Source: Nocardia sputorum
Lineage (GTDB): Bacteria > Actinomycetota > Actinomycetes > Mycobacteriales > Mycobacteriaceae
NCBI RefSeq assembly: GCF_027924405.1
Contig: NZ_AP026978.1
Coordinates: forward strand, 5,828,001-5,892,000
Direction: 5' to 3'
DNA: 64,000 bases
This document shows, piece after piece, positions 34,621 through 49,600 of the stretch; the first letter of the stretch is position 1; each line of letters opens with the position of its first letter. The notes beneath the pieces were generated by a model. It was not told the DNA's origin, did not search any database, and saw only the letters and a list, made by a program, of their open reading frames with translations. A program made the translations under genes and the position numbers.

Positions 34621-37600
34621 CCGTCCCCGCCGCCGCACCGGATGCCACGGCTGAAGCGTCGCCTGCTTCGCTCGTCGACGCACTGCGCTCGCATGGCATC
34701 GTCACCGCCGACTTCGATCCGAACAACCCCTCCCCCACCCATCAGCAACAACAAATCGACAATCTTGTGGCGCTGCTGAGCCAAGCTGGGGCCACCGCGG
34801 ACGCGCCAGCCCGTCCCACACTCCCATTGAACAATGCCGACTGGCAGCCCGCGAATCTGCCGAATGGGTTGGCCGACAACCTCAACCCGGCCAAGTCCGT
34901 CAAGCCACCCTCCGACGCCGTTGCCACACCCGCGGATCCGACCCCCGCAGGGACAACGCCGAAGGCTGACGGAGGCAATCAACCACCCGATGTGTCGCCG
35001 CCGAAGGAGTTCAAGCCGGCTCCGGAACAGCCGTTCTCCGTGCCGAACAACAGCATGGATTGGGAAGCACCCGCAGGCATGCCCGGCGCCCTGATCGACA
35101 ACGTCAATCCCGTCAAGACGGTCACCTTCCCCGCGGCCGCCATCGCGTCCACTGTCAACCCGGTCGGCGTGCCGAACATCGGGACGGATCCGACGTCGGC
35201 GGAGGCGCCTGGGTCACGGAATGTTCCTGCCGCCCAGTCGGATTCCGAGATCGGTGGCGCCGCAAAGGCTCCTGCCGCACAGGCAGATTCCGAGGTCAAT
35301 GGCACCGCAAAGGTTCCTGCCGAGGGGGAACTGCCTCCAGCACCGCACGACTCGGATAACAGCACCGCCGAGAACGCGGGCGCCGCACGGCAGACCACCG
35401 AACATGATCACCCTGCGGCCGGGCCCGACCACTCGGTGCGGCCACGCCCCATGGATACGGGCGAGGGCAGCGCTCGACCGGCCGATGCCACGCCCGGGTC
35501 GGCTCACGGCAACCGAGTCGGCTCCGAAAGCACCTCGTCGGCACCGCGTTCCACGCCGGAGCACGCCGCGGTGCCGGACAACGCCGCCGCCACGGCCCGA
35601 CCGCACCCCGGCGGCCGGGACACGGCGGGCGAGGGGCCGGCCGGGCGAGGCCGCGCCGTCGCCGATGCCCGCGGCGACGATCCGGCAGCCGGGCGAGGCC
35701 GCGCCATCGCGGAGGCCCGAGGCGACGATCCGGCGGCCGGGCCGTCGTCATCGGTTCGGCAACGAGGTGTCGCAGCGGACGAGGACTCCGGTCCGCGACC
35801 CGTCGCGGCCGATCCGCACGACGCATCGGCGCAACAGAGCCCGACTGCGCCGGCGACCGAGGGTCGGGGGGCACCCCGGGTTGCCGACGGGGCCACCGAT
35901 CCCGAACCGGCCGTGTCCGAGCTGGTACCGACGGTGGCACAAAAGGATTCGGTCGACGGCCTGTCATCGGACCACGACGTGTCCCCGAGTGCGACGATCA
36001 CCATCGACCCGTCGCCCGCTCCACAGCGCGGTGATTCCGGTCCGCGCTCCCCCGGCGGGGACAGGCTCGTGGACGCGGGCGGGCAGCAGCGGCAGACCGC
36101 GCAGCCGTCGGGTGGCCCGGCGCGACCGGCCGCCGGCGGCCAGCCCGGCGCACCCGTTGCCGGTGGTTCGCCCGCTGCAGCCGGAGGCAATCGGCCGCCA
36201 CGTGTGTCGGCCCCGAAGACTGCCGCCGCGGAGCGCCCTCCGGCCGTCGAACCGGTCGAAGGACCGCGCGGGCCGGCCGAGGACGGCCACAACCCCTCCA
36301 GGTCGGCGACCGCCCCCGACAATGACAACCGGAACACACCGCACGGCTCCGCCGAACCGGAGTCGGAGCATGGTCGCACAGCTGACGGCACCACAGGCGA
36401 TGAAACCGCGCGAGCCACGCAACCGGATGAGGTGAAGGCACCGGAGCACGCACGCGCGGCCGACGACAACGTGAATGGGCCACAGGCCAAGGATCATCCC
36501 GATGTAGTCGACGAGGCGGGAACATCGCAACCGAAGCCCGGCGAGTCCGATACCCGCGGAGACGATGTCCCCGGCGGTCGTGCGGGCGACGATGCCGCGG
36601 GTGAGCAGCAAGCGAAGACGAAATCCGATCACCCCGACGACACGGACGCGCGATCGCCCGAGTCCGAGACCTCTCGCACACAGAATGATTCGGATTCGCC
36701 GCCCACCGCTCGCGATGAGGACCCCGCCGCGGACGCGCGTGCGAGGGCGAGAGCCGAAGTAGAGCAGCGTAATGCGGCCGAGCGGCAGCAGAACGAGCTG
36801 GTGCGCGAACACCACCGGCAGCGTGTCGAAGCGGCGGCCGAGCGCGAGCGGGCCGCCCTTGCCGAGCTGCGGCGGCAGGAGAAGGCCGTACGGGTCGCGG
36901 AGGAGCATGAGCGGGCCACCCGCGTCGGCTTCGGCGACAAGATGCGCGATCTGTTCGGGTCGGGCACGGCGGAGGATCGGGTGGCCGTCGAAGCCGCGCG
37001 GGCCGCTCAGGAACAGCTCCGGCAGGCTCAGGCGATGTTGGCCGAGTGCCGGGATGCGTACGAGGCGGCGGTAGCCCAGCATGACGCCGCAGCCCACGCC
37101 AGAGCCCGTGACTTGGTCGAAATCTCGGACAACGCGGGTGTATCGCTGATGAACGACTACAAGGCGGGAAGGCTCATCGATCGCGAGGCCGTGTTCGAGG
37201 TGGTTGCCCAGGATCGGGTACGCGCGGCGCTGGATGCCGGTCGCGCGATCGGGGAGTTGCGAAAGCCGGGCAGTACGGCCGACGGTAGGAGCCCGTTGGA
37301 GAACGCATCACCGGAGGCGTTGGCCGACACGATGGTGCGGGGATCCAGGGAGGAACGCGTCGCGGCGATGACGGAATGGATTCGCCGGGGCGACGACCGG
37401 CATCGGCTGGTGCGTGAGACGCAGGCCGCGGCGTTCCTGCTGCTCGAGCACGGTCCGGTCGATATGAAGACCGGTGAGGGCAAGACCATTGTCATGGTGA
37501 TGAAGAAGGTGTCCGACGCCATCGATCACGGCACCGCACATGCATGGACCAGTAGTGATCTGCTGGCCGGTGAGCTGGCCGCTGAGTTGGACGCATTCGT

Positions 37601-40600
37601 GGTGCGGCCGGAGTCGGATACCGGGGTCGATGTGGTCCGGATGAATCAGGACGGTCCGCTGCCGGATCCGGTACCCGGCCGTAGCCGGATCGTCGTGGGC
37701 ACCAAAGAGGACTACCTGTTCCGCGCGTTGAAGGTCGCGGATTCGATGATGAACGAGCTCGCGGCCAGTGGCATGTCGCACCAGGAGGTGACGGCACTGC
37801 GAGAATTCCTCAACACGAAACCATCGATCGATCTGATCAAGGAGAGGCTGGATACCGCGGCATCCGACCACGGCCTCGACCTCCGGTACGACCCGTTCCC
37901 GGCGGGCAAGCTCACCATCGACGAATTCGACACCATCTTCGACGGCAATTCCGAATGCGTACTTTCCCCCGGGGCGGCGAAGGAGGCCACACCCGAGGTG
38001 GTCGCCGAACTGCAGGGAATCTGGAATCGGCTGACGACCGCAGAGCGCGAACACGGTTTGACGGCAGCGGATTTCAAGCGGCCGGAGAACACCCGAGGGA
38101 TGTGGGCCGCGGAAACGACCCCGGCGGCGGTGGCCAAGCTGGAGAAGGTGGCGGGTGGACCGGTCACCGACTCGGAGCTGAAGCTGTACGCCGATGCCGC
38201 CAACGCCCGCTGGGGGTTGGAGAAGGGCACGCACTACATCACCCGGGCGGACGACGGCGAGGGCGCGAAGATCGGCATCCTCGCTCACGAGACCAACGAC
38301 AAGGCGATGTGGGACAGGACGAAGTCGACCGAGGTGCGCTGGCAGGACGTCGGTCAGTTCGTCGACCTCAAGGAAGGGCTGCCGGTCCGGGCGAATCAGG
38401 AACATTCGCTGCGCATGTCGGATCAGCAGTTGATCGGCAGCAAATTGCTGTTCGATCCGTCTGGTTTGTCCGGGACCATGAAGGGCGTGGAGGGCATCAC
38501 CTACGACCTGTACGGCGTAGGGCCGGTGCCGGAGCTTCCGACTTTCTATACCTCGCAACGGGTCGTGGAACCGCCGAAATTCTACGAGAACACGCATGCG
38601 AAACTCACCCAGCTGGCCCGTGACATCGTGCGGGATGCCCATGTGGTCGACGGGGAGCAAACGGGCCGTGCGCAGTGGGTCGTGTGCATGGACAACGGCG
38701 AGATCCGGGGGGACCCGGATGCCGGGCGGATCGGACTGATCGACCTGCTCCGCACAGCGGCGAAGGAAGAACACGGCGAGGCATTCGAGCTGAAGTTCGA
38801 GGTGGTCGACGCGGAATTCTACGCCGAGCACGGCGGCAGCAATGCCGGCGCGGAGGCCCTGGTCAGGCAGAAGATCGAGGAATTCGGCGACAAGGGCACC
38901 ATCTACATCACCAACAAGGACGGCGGCCGCGGCGCCGACCCGACGCCGTCGCAGGAGGTGATCGATCTCGGCGGTGTCGACGTCAAGGTCAGCGGCGGTC
39001 CGTCGTACTCCGAGCGGGTGAACGACCAGGTCGATGGTCGTGGCGCCCGTGGCGGATCCGGCGACGACCGGGAGCACGGTGGCACCCCGGGTTCGGCGGT
39101 GCACTACGTCTCCCCCGAGGACTTCCTGGGCCGGGTCACCGACCACGGCGTCACGCGGCAGATCGTCCAGTACACGGAAGCCGTCAAGGCCCACCGGGCC
39201 GCCCAGGAACAGCACGAGGCCCTCAACACCGAGGCGACGCGCATCGAACTCAACAGGACCGAAACGGCGCTGCGAAACGCCGAGTCCGACCTGTGGAAGC
39301 ATGCCGTCCCGGCGATGAAGGACGCCGTCGAGCAGAATCAGCTCGCCTCCAAGTACGCGAGCGCCAACCAAGCCAACGCCCCACCCGCGGACGCACATGG
39401 CACCGCGCACCGGCAACCCCAGCAACCCCCTCCCCGATCCGCAGGGACCACGGCTCCGCATGCGACGCCGCACGCGCCTGCCGCCACCCACAACGGCGCC
39501 CCCCTTCCGACCGCCGCCGGCCTCGCCGCCGGGGCGGCATCCAACCTGGATTCCGGTAACCCACCGGTCGCACCCGCCCTGCGTGACGAGCACGGCGACA
39601 GCACCCTCCGCCACCTCCTGCAGGTGCTGGACGCACCTGGCGGACAGGCGGCCGCACCGTTGCTGCCGGTGGCGCAGGCCGTCCGCGACGCGGCATTCGA
39701 TCAGGTCGAGTCGCAAGGGCTCCCCATCGGCGCCGACGTCGCCGACCACGTGCGCGAGACCGCGCGGAATCTGTTGCAGAGGAGCCTGGATCAACTCGAT
39801 CCGGCGCAGCGTCAACTCGTCACCGACGCCGGGACGATGCTGCAACAAGGACGCAGGCTCGACGACGCGCACACCGCAGCCGTCGCCCAGTTGGTCGCGC
39901 AGGTACCGACCGCCCAGCCCGTCCTCGCGGCCGCCGCGGACACCACGGTCCCGTTCGACCAGCTGCCTGCCGGCGACCGCACCGAGATACTGCAGCGCGC
40001 GCAGCAGGGCGACCGGTCCGCAGCGCAGGCCCTGGACCGCCATTTCGGCCCCGCCACCGCCCAGGCCATGTGTGCCGTACTCAGCGGGAATGCGGAGCAC
40101 GGCACCCCACCAACGCGCATCCAGCTCCTGGCGCACGCCGTCGCCCGGGCCACGCTCGGCGCCGCCGAAGCCGATGGCTGGCAAGTCCCCCCGGGCGTCG
40201 ACATCGGCGACTGGCTGCTCGGCCGAGCGCGAAACACGTGGCTCGACAGCCTCAATCACCTGAATCCCGCCGTACGCCGACTCGTCAACGAAGCGCTCGA
40301 TCCCAGATCCCGCAGCGACGACCTCACCGACGCTCAGGTCACCCTGTTCGGTTGGGTCGCGCAGGAGATCGCAATAGGGGCGGCCGATTCGGCGGCCCGG
40401 CAACGGAAACCCTCGGCCGAGAGCCGCGACCGTGCGAACTCCGCGAGGACGGCCGAGGCCGACCGAAAAACCAAGCAGGCCATCGCCCGGCAGCTGTTCG
40501 AGACGTTCGACATCGAGGTGCTCGGCCTGGACAAGCCGGGGATCACCGTGGACACGGCTCTGTCGATCAGGAATGCGATAGTCGACGGTTTCGCGGCGGG

Positions 40601-43600
40601 GCAGGAGATCAAGCTCGACGTCGTACTGGTCGCCCCCATGGTCGGCAATACCGGTGCCTGTATCTGGACTCCCGAAGGCATCGAAAAGGACGCCCCGACC
40701 TTCATGGTCCTGAACGAGAACCTCTTCGGTGACCCGGAGAGATTCCGGAACACCATGCGCAAGGCGGTGCAGGCAGGCCGCCTGATGGCCCCGACCGGCG
40801 ATCCCGCATACGACGCCGTCAGTCACGAGATGGGCCATCTGCAGGATCGAGCCGCGCGGAAGGGGCTCTACGACGAAAAGCCGATTGCCCATCTACGAGA
40901 CGGAGCCGTCCAGGGAAAGGACTACGAAGACTCCAAAGAGGCACGAGCATTCGGATTCCTGTACACCCACTTCGCTGAGTTCAAAAAAGCCGGCATGCTG
41001 CCACCGGACCTCGATTTCGACGATTGGCTGGGCCAGCTCGATTCGTACAGCAGCAGCAGGAAGAAGCTGAAACAGGCAGAGGAATACAACCGAATACTTG
41101 CGGGTGAAGAGTCGCAGGGAACGGAAATAGGCCCTTACGAGCCCAAAATGGGTGACCTCGCGGTATTCAATCCGGCAGAAGCACTGGCCGAGGCGAACAA
41201 TGCGTTCGGCAGAACCGCACCGGCCGATCGCACACACCCCGCGTACGTCCTGCAAGCCCTGCTTCGAGACATTCCGTATTTCCAGGTGTTGCGGGAGGCC
41301 GAACAGCGCAATGCCTTGGCGCAGGCGGACTATCGCGGTCCGGTCCCGGCTGCGTCCGGGTTCGGCACGAGCATCGCCTCGAATGGACCGTCCGCATCCC
41401 TGGCCGCGCGATGGCGCGCCATGTCCCTCACCGCCCGCGCCGACTACGCGGAACAGCAAATCGCGTACTTGAACCCCGACACCGGTTTCGTGCTCGACGA
41501 GTTGGCCCGGCTCCAGGCCCAGTACCGCGCCATGGTCGCATCCACCCGGGATCGCACCGCGCAGACGCCCGGACAGCCCGGGCCCCAAACGGACTCATCA
41601 CGTGCGGTGCCCGGACGATCTGACGGCAGGTCGGCGTTCCCACCGGAGTTCTGGCAGCAGCACAGTGAGTCCCACGCGCGGGCACCTGTCCCGGCCCCGA
41701 TCCACCTCGGCGACCCCGACGACGCGCAGCCGCACCGGACGCAACCCGACCCCGACTCGCCTCGCTCGGTCCAGGCGTCGGGGCGTGCCGCTTTCGACAG
41801 CTTCCGGCGGCAGATCATGGCGATCTACGTCGCCGGTCCGTCGACCGAACGGAGCGACGCGGTAGCCCGCGCCCTGGCCGACGCCGCGCCCGAGGATCTG
41901 CGGCGTGCTCTCCGCGAGGCCGGGCTCGACCCGAACCAGCAGCGGGTACTCCGCCAGTTCTGGCCGGGCCAGTCGGACCGGACGGCCGCAGCGGTGCTAC
42001 CGGCTCCCGGCGAGGACATGGACCCTCTGCTGTGGGCTCCGATTCGCAAATTCGCCTCGGCAGTCGCTCGCGTCCGGGCATCCGGGGAATCTCCCGCACA
42101 GGTGGTTCTGGAACCAGATCGGACCGAATCCGACGCTTCGATCCCCGACAGAGGCGGGCTGACTCCCCGGGAGCTCGAGGTATTGCGCCTGAGTGCGCGC
42201 GGCCTGTCGTACCCCGAAATCGGCCCTCTGATGGGGATCTCGCACAAAACCGTCCAGAGTTACGCCCGGCATGCGTGTGCCAAACTCCGCTGCCCGAGTG
42301 TGATTCCCGCGGTCCTCGCGGCAGATCGGGAGGGATGGCTGGACGAACCATCCGGCCCGCACATCGACGCCGAATTCGCTCCGGACGAGGTCGCCATCCT
42401 CCAGCTGGCGGCGAACGGCCTGGACAATCGCGAAATCGCTACCGAGCTGGCGACGACGCGGTATCGAGTGCGGACGTTCATGGCCGCGCTCCCCGGCCGG
42501 TTGGGTGTCGAGGGCAGGCTGCCCGGTCTGCTGGCGGCACAGCGGCAGGGGGCGTTCCAGCCGGGCGATCCCCACTCCGCGGCAACGCGGAAGCACGTCG
42601 ACCTGTCTCCCCGCGAACGCGAGGTTCTCGACCTGGTTGCGGCCGGTCGCACGGATCAGGCGATCGGTGACCAGCTAGGAGTTACAGCAGCTACAGCGCG
42701 AGGCTATCGGATCCAGCTACAGGCCAAGCTGGGCACCTCGGATCACGAGGAACTAGCGGCCCGGGCGCGCAGCCTGGAGTCGTCGGCCGCGACGGCACGG
42801 ACTGTGCAGCTGACCGAGTCCGAAGCGCTGCTCCTGCACCTGGTCACGAAGGGCGTGCCACACGAGACCCTCGCAGCAGCGCTCGGCTTGCCGAACAGTG
42901 GGTTGGATCCCGTACTGGCACGGCTGGCCGACAAGATCGGCACGCGTGGCACGATTCGGGTGTCGGCGCAGCGGCAGGAACCGTCATCGCAGCGTGAGAG
43001 GCTGGAGGCGCTCGCCGAGTCGCTACCCGGCACGAGCCGGGATCCGGCAGCGGTGTCGTGGGCCACGGTGCGCGCCTTCCGATCCCGGATCGCCACCCAC
43101 CCGTCCGAACTGACCGGGCGTGAACCCGAGGTGCTGCGGCTGGCCGCACAAGGCCTGTCACTCAAAGCGATCGCTCGGACGTTGGGCGGATCGCACGCCA
43201 CCGTGATCAACGAGCTCGACAGCATCGCGGTGAAGCTCGGCACCCCGGATCGGGCCGTGCTCCTGATGGCGGCGCAGCGGGCATGGTCGGCCGACCACCC
43301 GGAACCGATACCCGAACCAACGGCCGACGTCAGCCTGACATCGCAGGAAACCGAGGTCCTGCGCCTGGTGGCCCGGCGGTTCACGAACCCGGCTATCGCG
43401 GCAGAGCTGGGCATCTCGGTGCCGTTGGTGAAGTACATCCGGCGCGGCCTACGTGCAAAACTCGGTATCGACGACACCGCCGGGCTGGTCGCCTGGGCGC
43501 TGCACAGCGGTATCGCCGTCGACGATCCCGCGGACGCCCCGGACCCGGAGTTGCAGGCGCGCGTCACGGACGCGCTGCGGCGGGCAACACCCGGCTCCCA

Positions 43601-46600
43601 CGAGGCCTCGCCCATCCCCGCCGACCTCGACGGATCCGGCGAGACACAATCGGCCAAGCCCGCCGAAGCGGCCTCGGACCCGGCCCAGACCGCGCTTGCC
43701 GAGCACCTCGGGCTGCCACCGGGTGCGGTGACACGGGGAGCTGTGCGCCTGGCCCTCGCCCTCGTCGCGGAACAGACACACGCCATGCCCACCGCCGTGA
43801 CCGGCATCGACGGTCAGGCGATGCGTCGATGGATCCGGTCCCAGCTCGAACTGCATGCGGATCAGGAAGCGGCCACTCACGAGGGGGCGCTCGCCGAGCT
43901 GGAGCGGCGCGACGGCGAAGAATCCGGTCTCCGGGATGCCGCCGACCCTGAGGCTGATCCGCTGGACCAGAACGGTTTCGACAACCGGCGCCGGGCCCTC
44001 GACCAGGAATTGCGGGCACTGCTGGGGTTGCCAGACCTGAGCCCACCCCAGCCGATGACCACCGGCGAGGTGCTGGCCGAGCTGTACTGGATCACGAGCC
44101 TGACGGACTCACCGGAGCTGGAACACCTTGTCGCCGCGAGTGAGACCTTCTTGTGCGCCACTCTCGAACCGCCGGCGGCAGTCCCGCTGGACACGGTCCA
44201 GATCCACACGCTGCGCAACCAGCTGGCGCGGCAGGTGGGCGTCGCCGACGACGAACTGACCCGCACGCACGCCGAGGTGCTGGCCGCCGACGAGACCGTT
44301 GCGCCACAGACCCGCCGTCTGGCGGAGCGCTACCTCACCCTGCTCCCGAGCCGAACCGAGCAGAAACCGAACCGTGCCGATATCGCCCGGCTGGCGGGTG
44401 TAGGAGACTCGTACGTCAGCAGTGTGTTCAACGGACGGTTCGGCGCGAAGAAGCCGTGGCACGGCGAGACTACGCAACGCGTCCTGGCCGCGGCTCACCA
44501 GTTGGGCGTACCGCCGGACCGCGCGGACATCGCGGCCCTCACCGATCCGAACTTCGTGACGCGGCGCGTTCGTCCGGCGCGCTGGATCGGCAACGAGTTC
44601 GTCCCCGCGCATATCAAGCCGCAGCCGCCTCGCGACAAGTTGGCCGAGGCGGCGGGCACGGCCAAGGCCACGGTCCGTGATGCGGTGAAAGGCTCGGGCA
44701 CGCCCGATGACCTGCGGCTGGTGCGCAGTGCGGCCGACGAGATCGGGTTCTGGTATCACCCGGACGGGCCGATGGGGGCAGTCGACGCAAGCACCCTGTC
44801 GGAGGGCGACCGGGCGACGACATCCGGCACCCGCATCGATCCTGTCGCCATCGACCTCGGTGATTCCGACGAGCCGGACACCGCTGTGCAGCGCGCGCGG
44901 CAGGGGGATGCGACGGCGTTCAACGAGCTGCGCGAGCGATACGGCCGGGCCTCACTCCGGGAAGTGCTTGCCCGGCTAGGTGTTCCGGCTTCGCCGGTCG
45001 GCCGCGACTTCCGGCCGCTTCTGCAGGTGGCACAGGAGCTCAACCGCATGGCGTTCGGGATCGCGGAGGCGCACCGATGGCGTGCCGATGCGGGCACGAA
45101 GCCCAGCGAATGGCTGCACAGCATCGTGGGAGGTCTGGTAGACGGCTGGTTCGAGTTGAATGCCACGCAGCGCAAACACGTCACCGAGGCGGTGGACGCA
45201 ATGCGGCGTGGTGCAGCGATCAGCTTGGTGCAAAGAGGTGCGCTCAACAGATTGGTCGACGCCGGCGAGCAGGTTATAACAGACGCCGAAACGCACGCGA
45301 CCGACTCGTCACAGCAGACGGATAGTGGGCTCACCAACCGTCAGTTCACGGTGCTCGAGTTGATAGCCGCGGGTATGACGAGCCCTGAGATCGCGGAGGA
45401 GCTGGGGTTGTCCCCGGGGACCGTGAGCATCTACGCGACCCAGGTTCGCCAGAAGCTCGGTGCCCGTACCCGGGCGGAAGCGGTGTACATCGCACTGAGC
45501 ACAGGCATCCTCCCCGGTAGTCCCCGCGCCGACGGCGAGACACCTGGTCGCGAAGATCTCCGGCTGACCAGTCGCGAAATCCACGTACTCGCGCGGATCG
45601 CGAACGGTGACACCAGCGACGACATCGCTCAAGACCTCGAGATCTCTCCGAAAAGCGTGGACCAGTTGGTGGGTCGAGTCGGCCGGAGACTGGGCGCTCG
45701 CAACCGTCCTGGCATCGTGGCTGCCGCCGTAAGAATCGGCGATCTCCCGCTCGCCGACCCTGCCGACGCCGTCCCGGGCACCGGCCGAATATGGCTGGCA
45801 GATTACGAAACCAACGTGGTCACCCGGATCGCGAACGGTGAGACCAGCAAAGACATCGCGCAGGCGCTGGGCATGTCCTCGCTCACCGTGGACGAGTACC
45901 TGATGCGTGTCTGCCGAAAACTCCGCGTGCACAACCGGGCGGCGATGATAGCCGTCGCCATCCGCACCGGACTCTTGCCGGAGACCACCCGAGCCGCTGT
46001 GGAAGTTCCCGGATGGACTACCGCCGAGATCGATCTGCTCACGCGGATCGCGAACGGCGATACGAACGCCGATATCGCGGACGACCTCCAGATTTCGTCG
46101 AGCGCGGTCGACAAGGCGCTCGCCCTTATTCGCGACAAACTCGGCACCCGCAACCGGCCGCAGACGGTGGCAGTGGCTCTCCGCGCCGGCATTCTGCCCG
46201 GCGCGGACACGGTCGAAGCGGCTCCCGCCCCTCCCGCAAACCCGGCGGAATTGAGGGAACAGTACGGGCTCGACACGTTCGGACACGTGCTATCGCTGCT
46301 CGGGGTATCAGCGAGGGGCGGGCGGCGAAGCGAACGGCTCGCGCGCGCCGTGCGGCTGGCATTGGAGATCAATGACGATGTATTCCGGCTCTCGGACTCG
46401 AGATCGGGCGGCGACATCGCTCAACGCCTGCGCGAATCTGCGCGGGAGCTACTGGAGCAGAAGTGGTTCCACCCTCTCCGCGCGAAGATGCTGGCAGTGC
46501 TGCGCTCCGATGGCATCACCGAATCGGACCCCAGGTACGGTCGTCTCGCCGAATTGACGGTCACCGAACTCCGCAGTTACCTCGACCAGATCGGTGTCAC

Positions 46601-49600
46601 TACGCGCTGGGTGTTTCTCGAGCTGGCGGACGGTCTGCATCACGGCCGGGACATAGGTTCGTTGTCGCGGCAGGAAAAGAACAGTGTGCTGCGGATCGCA
46701 GATATCACGCGTGCGGAGGAAGTCTCGCCACCGCTGCCGGACGCCTCGCCACAGATCGCCTCCGGAGCCTCGCGGACCGGCCGGGAGGAACCCGAAACGT
46801 CGACCGTGGCCGAAACCAACTCCGGTACAGCCCATCCCGGCATCACCGAGCACGAGATCGCCGTGCTCACCCTCGTCGCGAAAGGTCGTTCCCACCGCGA
46901 CATCGCCACCGTGCTGGCACTTTCGGATCGCCAGGTCGGCGCCGCCGTCCGTTCGATCGCGGTGAAGTTGGGAACCCCGCACTGGGCGGAAATGCTGGAG
47001 GTGGCACGGCGCAGAGGGATCGATGTGTACGCCGACAGCCCGGCCACCCCCGGGCGTGACCGGCCCCGCGACGACGGCGCCGCACGATTCGACGCCTACC
47101 GCTCCGCACTGGCACATGCCTTGGCGGCAAGGACCAGGGAGCTGGGATCTGCCGCGGTGCTGGCCGAGGCCACTGCCGATCAGATCGCGCAGGCCAGTCG
47201 CCAGCTATCCTCCGCCGAGCGGCAATTGCTGGCGGAACTCCGCTCGAGACAACCAATTCCGCGGGATCCGTCCGTCCGTCCGGCCGTCGCCGCCGCTCGA
47301 CGTCTGACTTCGATTCTCGTCGTCGAGCAGCACACGTCGGACATCCAACTGGCACGGCTCCTCGCCGAGGCTACCCCCGACCAACTGGAGGAAGCACTCG
47401 GCACGCTCACAGACCGGCAACGGAAGATCATCCGCGCTGTCTTCACGCGCAGGCTGTCGGTCGAAACCATGGTGTCCGGTCTCGGTTATCGGGATGAGGC
47501 GACAGCCAAGTCGTTCGTGATGAACGCACTCCGGCAACTCGGAGAGCACCTGGCCGGAATACCCGTCTCCGCACCGCCGAGTGACGCACACTCGAGTGGC
47601 GCGATGCCATTCGGGCGTGAGCGGCATACGGCTGGACGCAGCGCAGTCGCCCAGGCACCACCCGGCGAAACCGCCTTCGAGCGCGGTCGTCGTGAGGCCG
47701 AGGAGGAACGAAGGGCCGCCGCGTCAGGCATCAGCGAAGTCGAAATCGACCTGCTCAACAAGCTTCTGTCCCGCCTGGATCCACTCGCGCCAACCACCGG
47801 TCGCGCGTCCGGTCCCGACCCTGTCGCGATCGACCTCGGCGACCCCGACGCACTCGACTCGGAATCGGTGGAATCCCGGACAGGCAGGCACGGCAGCACC
47901 GAATTCCCCACGCATCGGTCGAGCCGGGATTCGGCATCACCCCGCGCCGCTCTGACCGACCGCCAGCGGGAGATACTCGTCCTGGTCGCCGCCGGACGAA
48001 CGAACCAAGAAATCGCAACGCTCCTCGGCATCTCGGTGCGGACCGTGGAGAAGCACCTGGACAACCTCCGCACCGTCTACGGGCCAGGATCGCGGTGGCA
48101 CCTGGTCTCGGCCGCCGAACAGGACGGTGCCATTCCTCTCACCGCACGACCCGCGCGAAAGCCGCAATCCACCAGCCAGGATCATCGAGCGTCGGAGCCC
48201 CCGGTGCCCCCGGCCAACGTCAATGCGCCGACGGCCCGCCAGCAACAGATACTCGCACTCGTCGACGCCGGCCTGACGAACCACGAAATCGCCACCGCTC
48301 TCGACATATCGAAGCGGACCGTGGAAAAGCATCTGGACAACCTCCGCAAGCTGTACGGGTCCGGTTCCCGCGCGCGGCTTGCCGCCATCGCCGAAAAGGA
48401 AGGCGCCCTTCCTCGAGCCGGGGATTCCGCAGAGCAGCACAACTGGACCGCCCAGGATCCGGACGAAAAGCCCTCGGAGGAGCCGAGAGCGAAGCCACCC
48501 GCACCGACAGCCCGCCAACTGGACATACTGGCGCTGGTGGCCGCCGGTCGAACGACTCGGGAGATCGCGGCGATCCTCGGCATCACGGGGCAGACCGTGA
48601 AAGCACATCTGGATAATGCCCGCGAGGTGTACGGTCGTGGTTCACGAGCCCAGCTCGCCGTAATTGCCGAAAAGAATGGTGACCTTCCGTGGGTCGCTCT
48701 TTCCAGCAGCGAGCACGAGTTCCTGGAGTGGTATCGAGCACGACGTGCCGACGGATCCGGTCGACCGATCCAAAGTCTCACCGATTACGCCGAGATGAAT
48801 TTCCTCGAGCCGGCACAGCTGCACCGCTGGCTCGAATATGCCGGAATCGACCCGAACGGGCATGACACAGCGCCGGTGGGGACTGTTCCGCAACCCGATG
48901 GGGACACCACGACCTGGCACATCGAGTTACGCCGGTTCCTTGCAACAACACCGGCCCGGATGGACGAGTTGGTCGGCGCCGCCTCCGGCACCTGGGAGGC
49001 GGCAGAACGGGGGGAACGCGACCTCGAAGTCCGGCATGTTCGAGCAGCCCTGCGCCGGATTCCCGGTGCTCGCGCACTGTACCGCGATGTCGCCCGGCTC
49101 TATCCTGCTCTGCTCACCACGGATGGAGCGCCCGCGTATCCCGAGGGGTATGCCCGCATCGGCGACTATGTAGTATTCCGTCGAACATCCCACAATCTGA
49201 GGCGGTCACAGCTTGCCGGCCGATTGATGAAGGGGAAAAACACGGTCTCCCGCTGGGAATCCGGAGAGAGCAGACCAGCAAAAGATGACATAGTTGCACT
49301 ACTCGAGGCCACAGCGACCGAAGAAGATGTGCTGTACGACGAGATCTCGGAGTGCTACCCACATCTACCAAGAGGTACAATTCTTTATCCCAGCCCATTC
49401 GACTCGGAATCTCTCGGCGCGTATTTGCGCCATTTCCGGCACGTGAACAGGCTGTCCTGGTCGGAAGTCGGGAACATATTCGGCATCTCCGCCGGTGCGG
49501 TCCAGAGCCTGGAGACCGGGGTGCGAGATCCACTCGACCTCACCGTGGTGCGGATCTACCGTCGCGCCTTGCATCGCGCCGGCCGCTGGAGTGATGTCGC

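Noticed and set aside
37308..40892. A leftward open frame of 1,194 codons opposite the SecA-like and zincin 1 region
   Set aside because: Its translation is low-complexity Arg/Val/His/Gly sequence with no motif. It arises because GC-rich codons of the giant gene leave the opposite strand free of stops.
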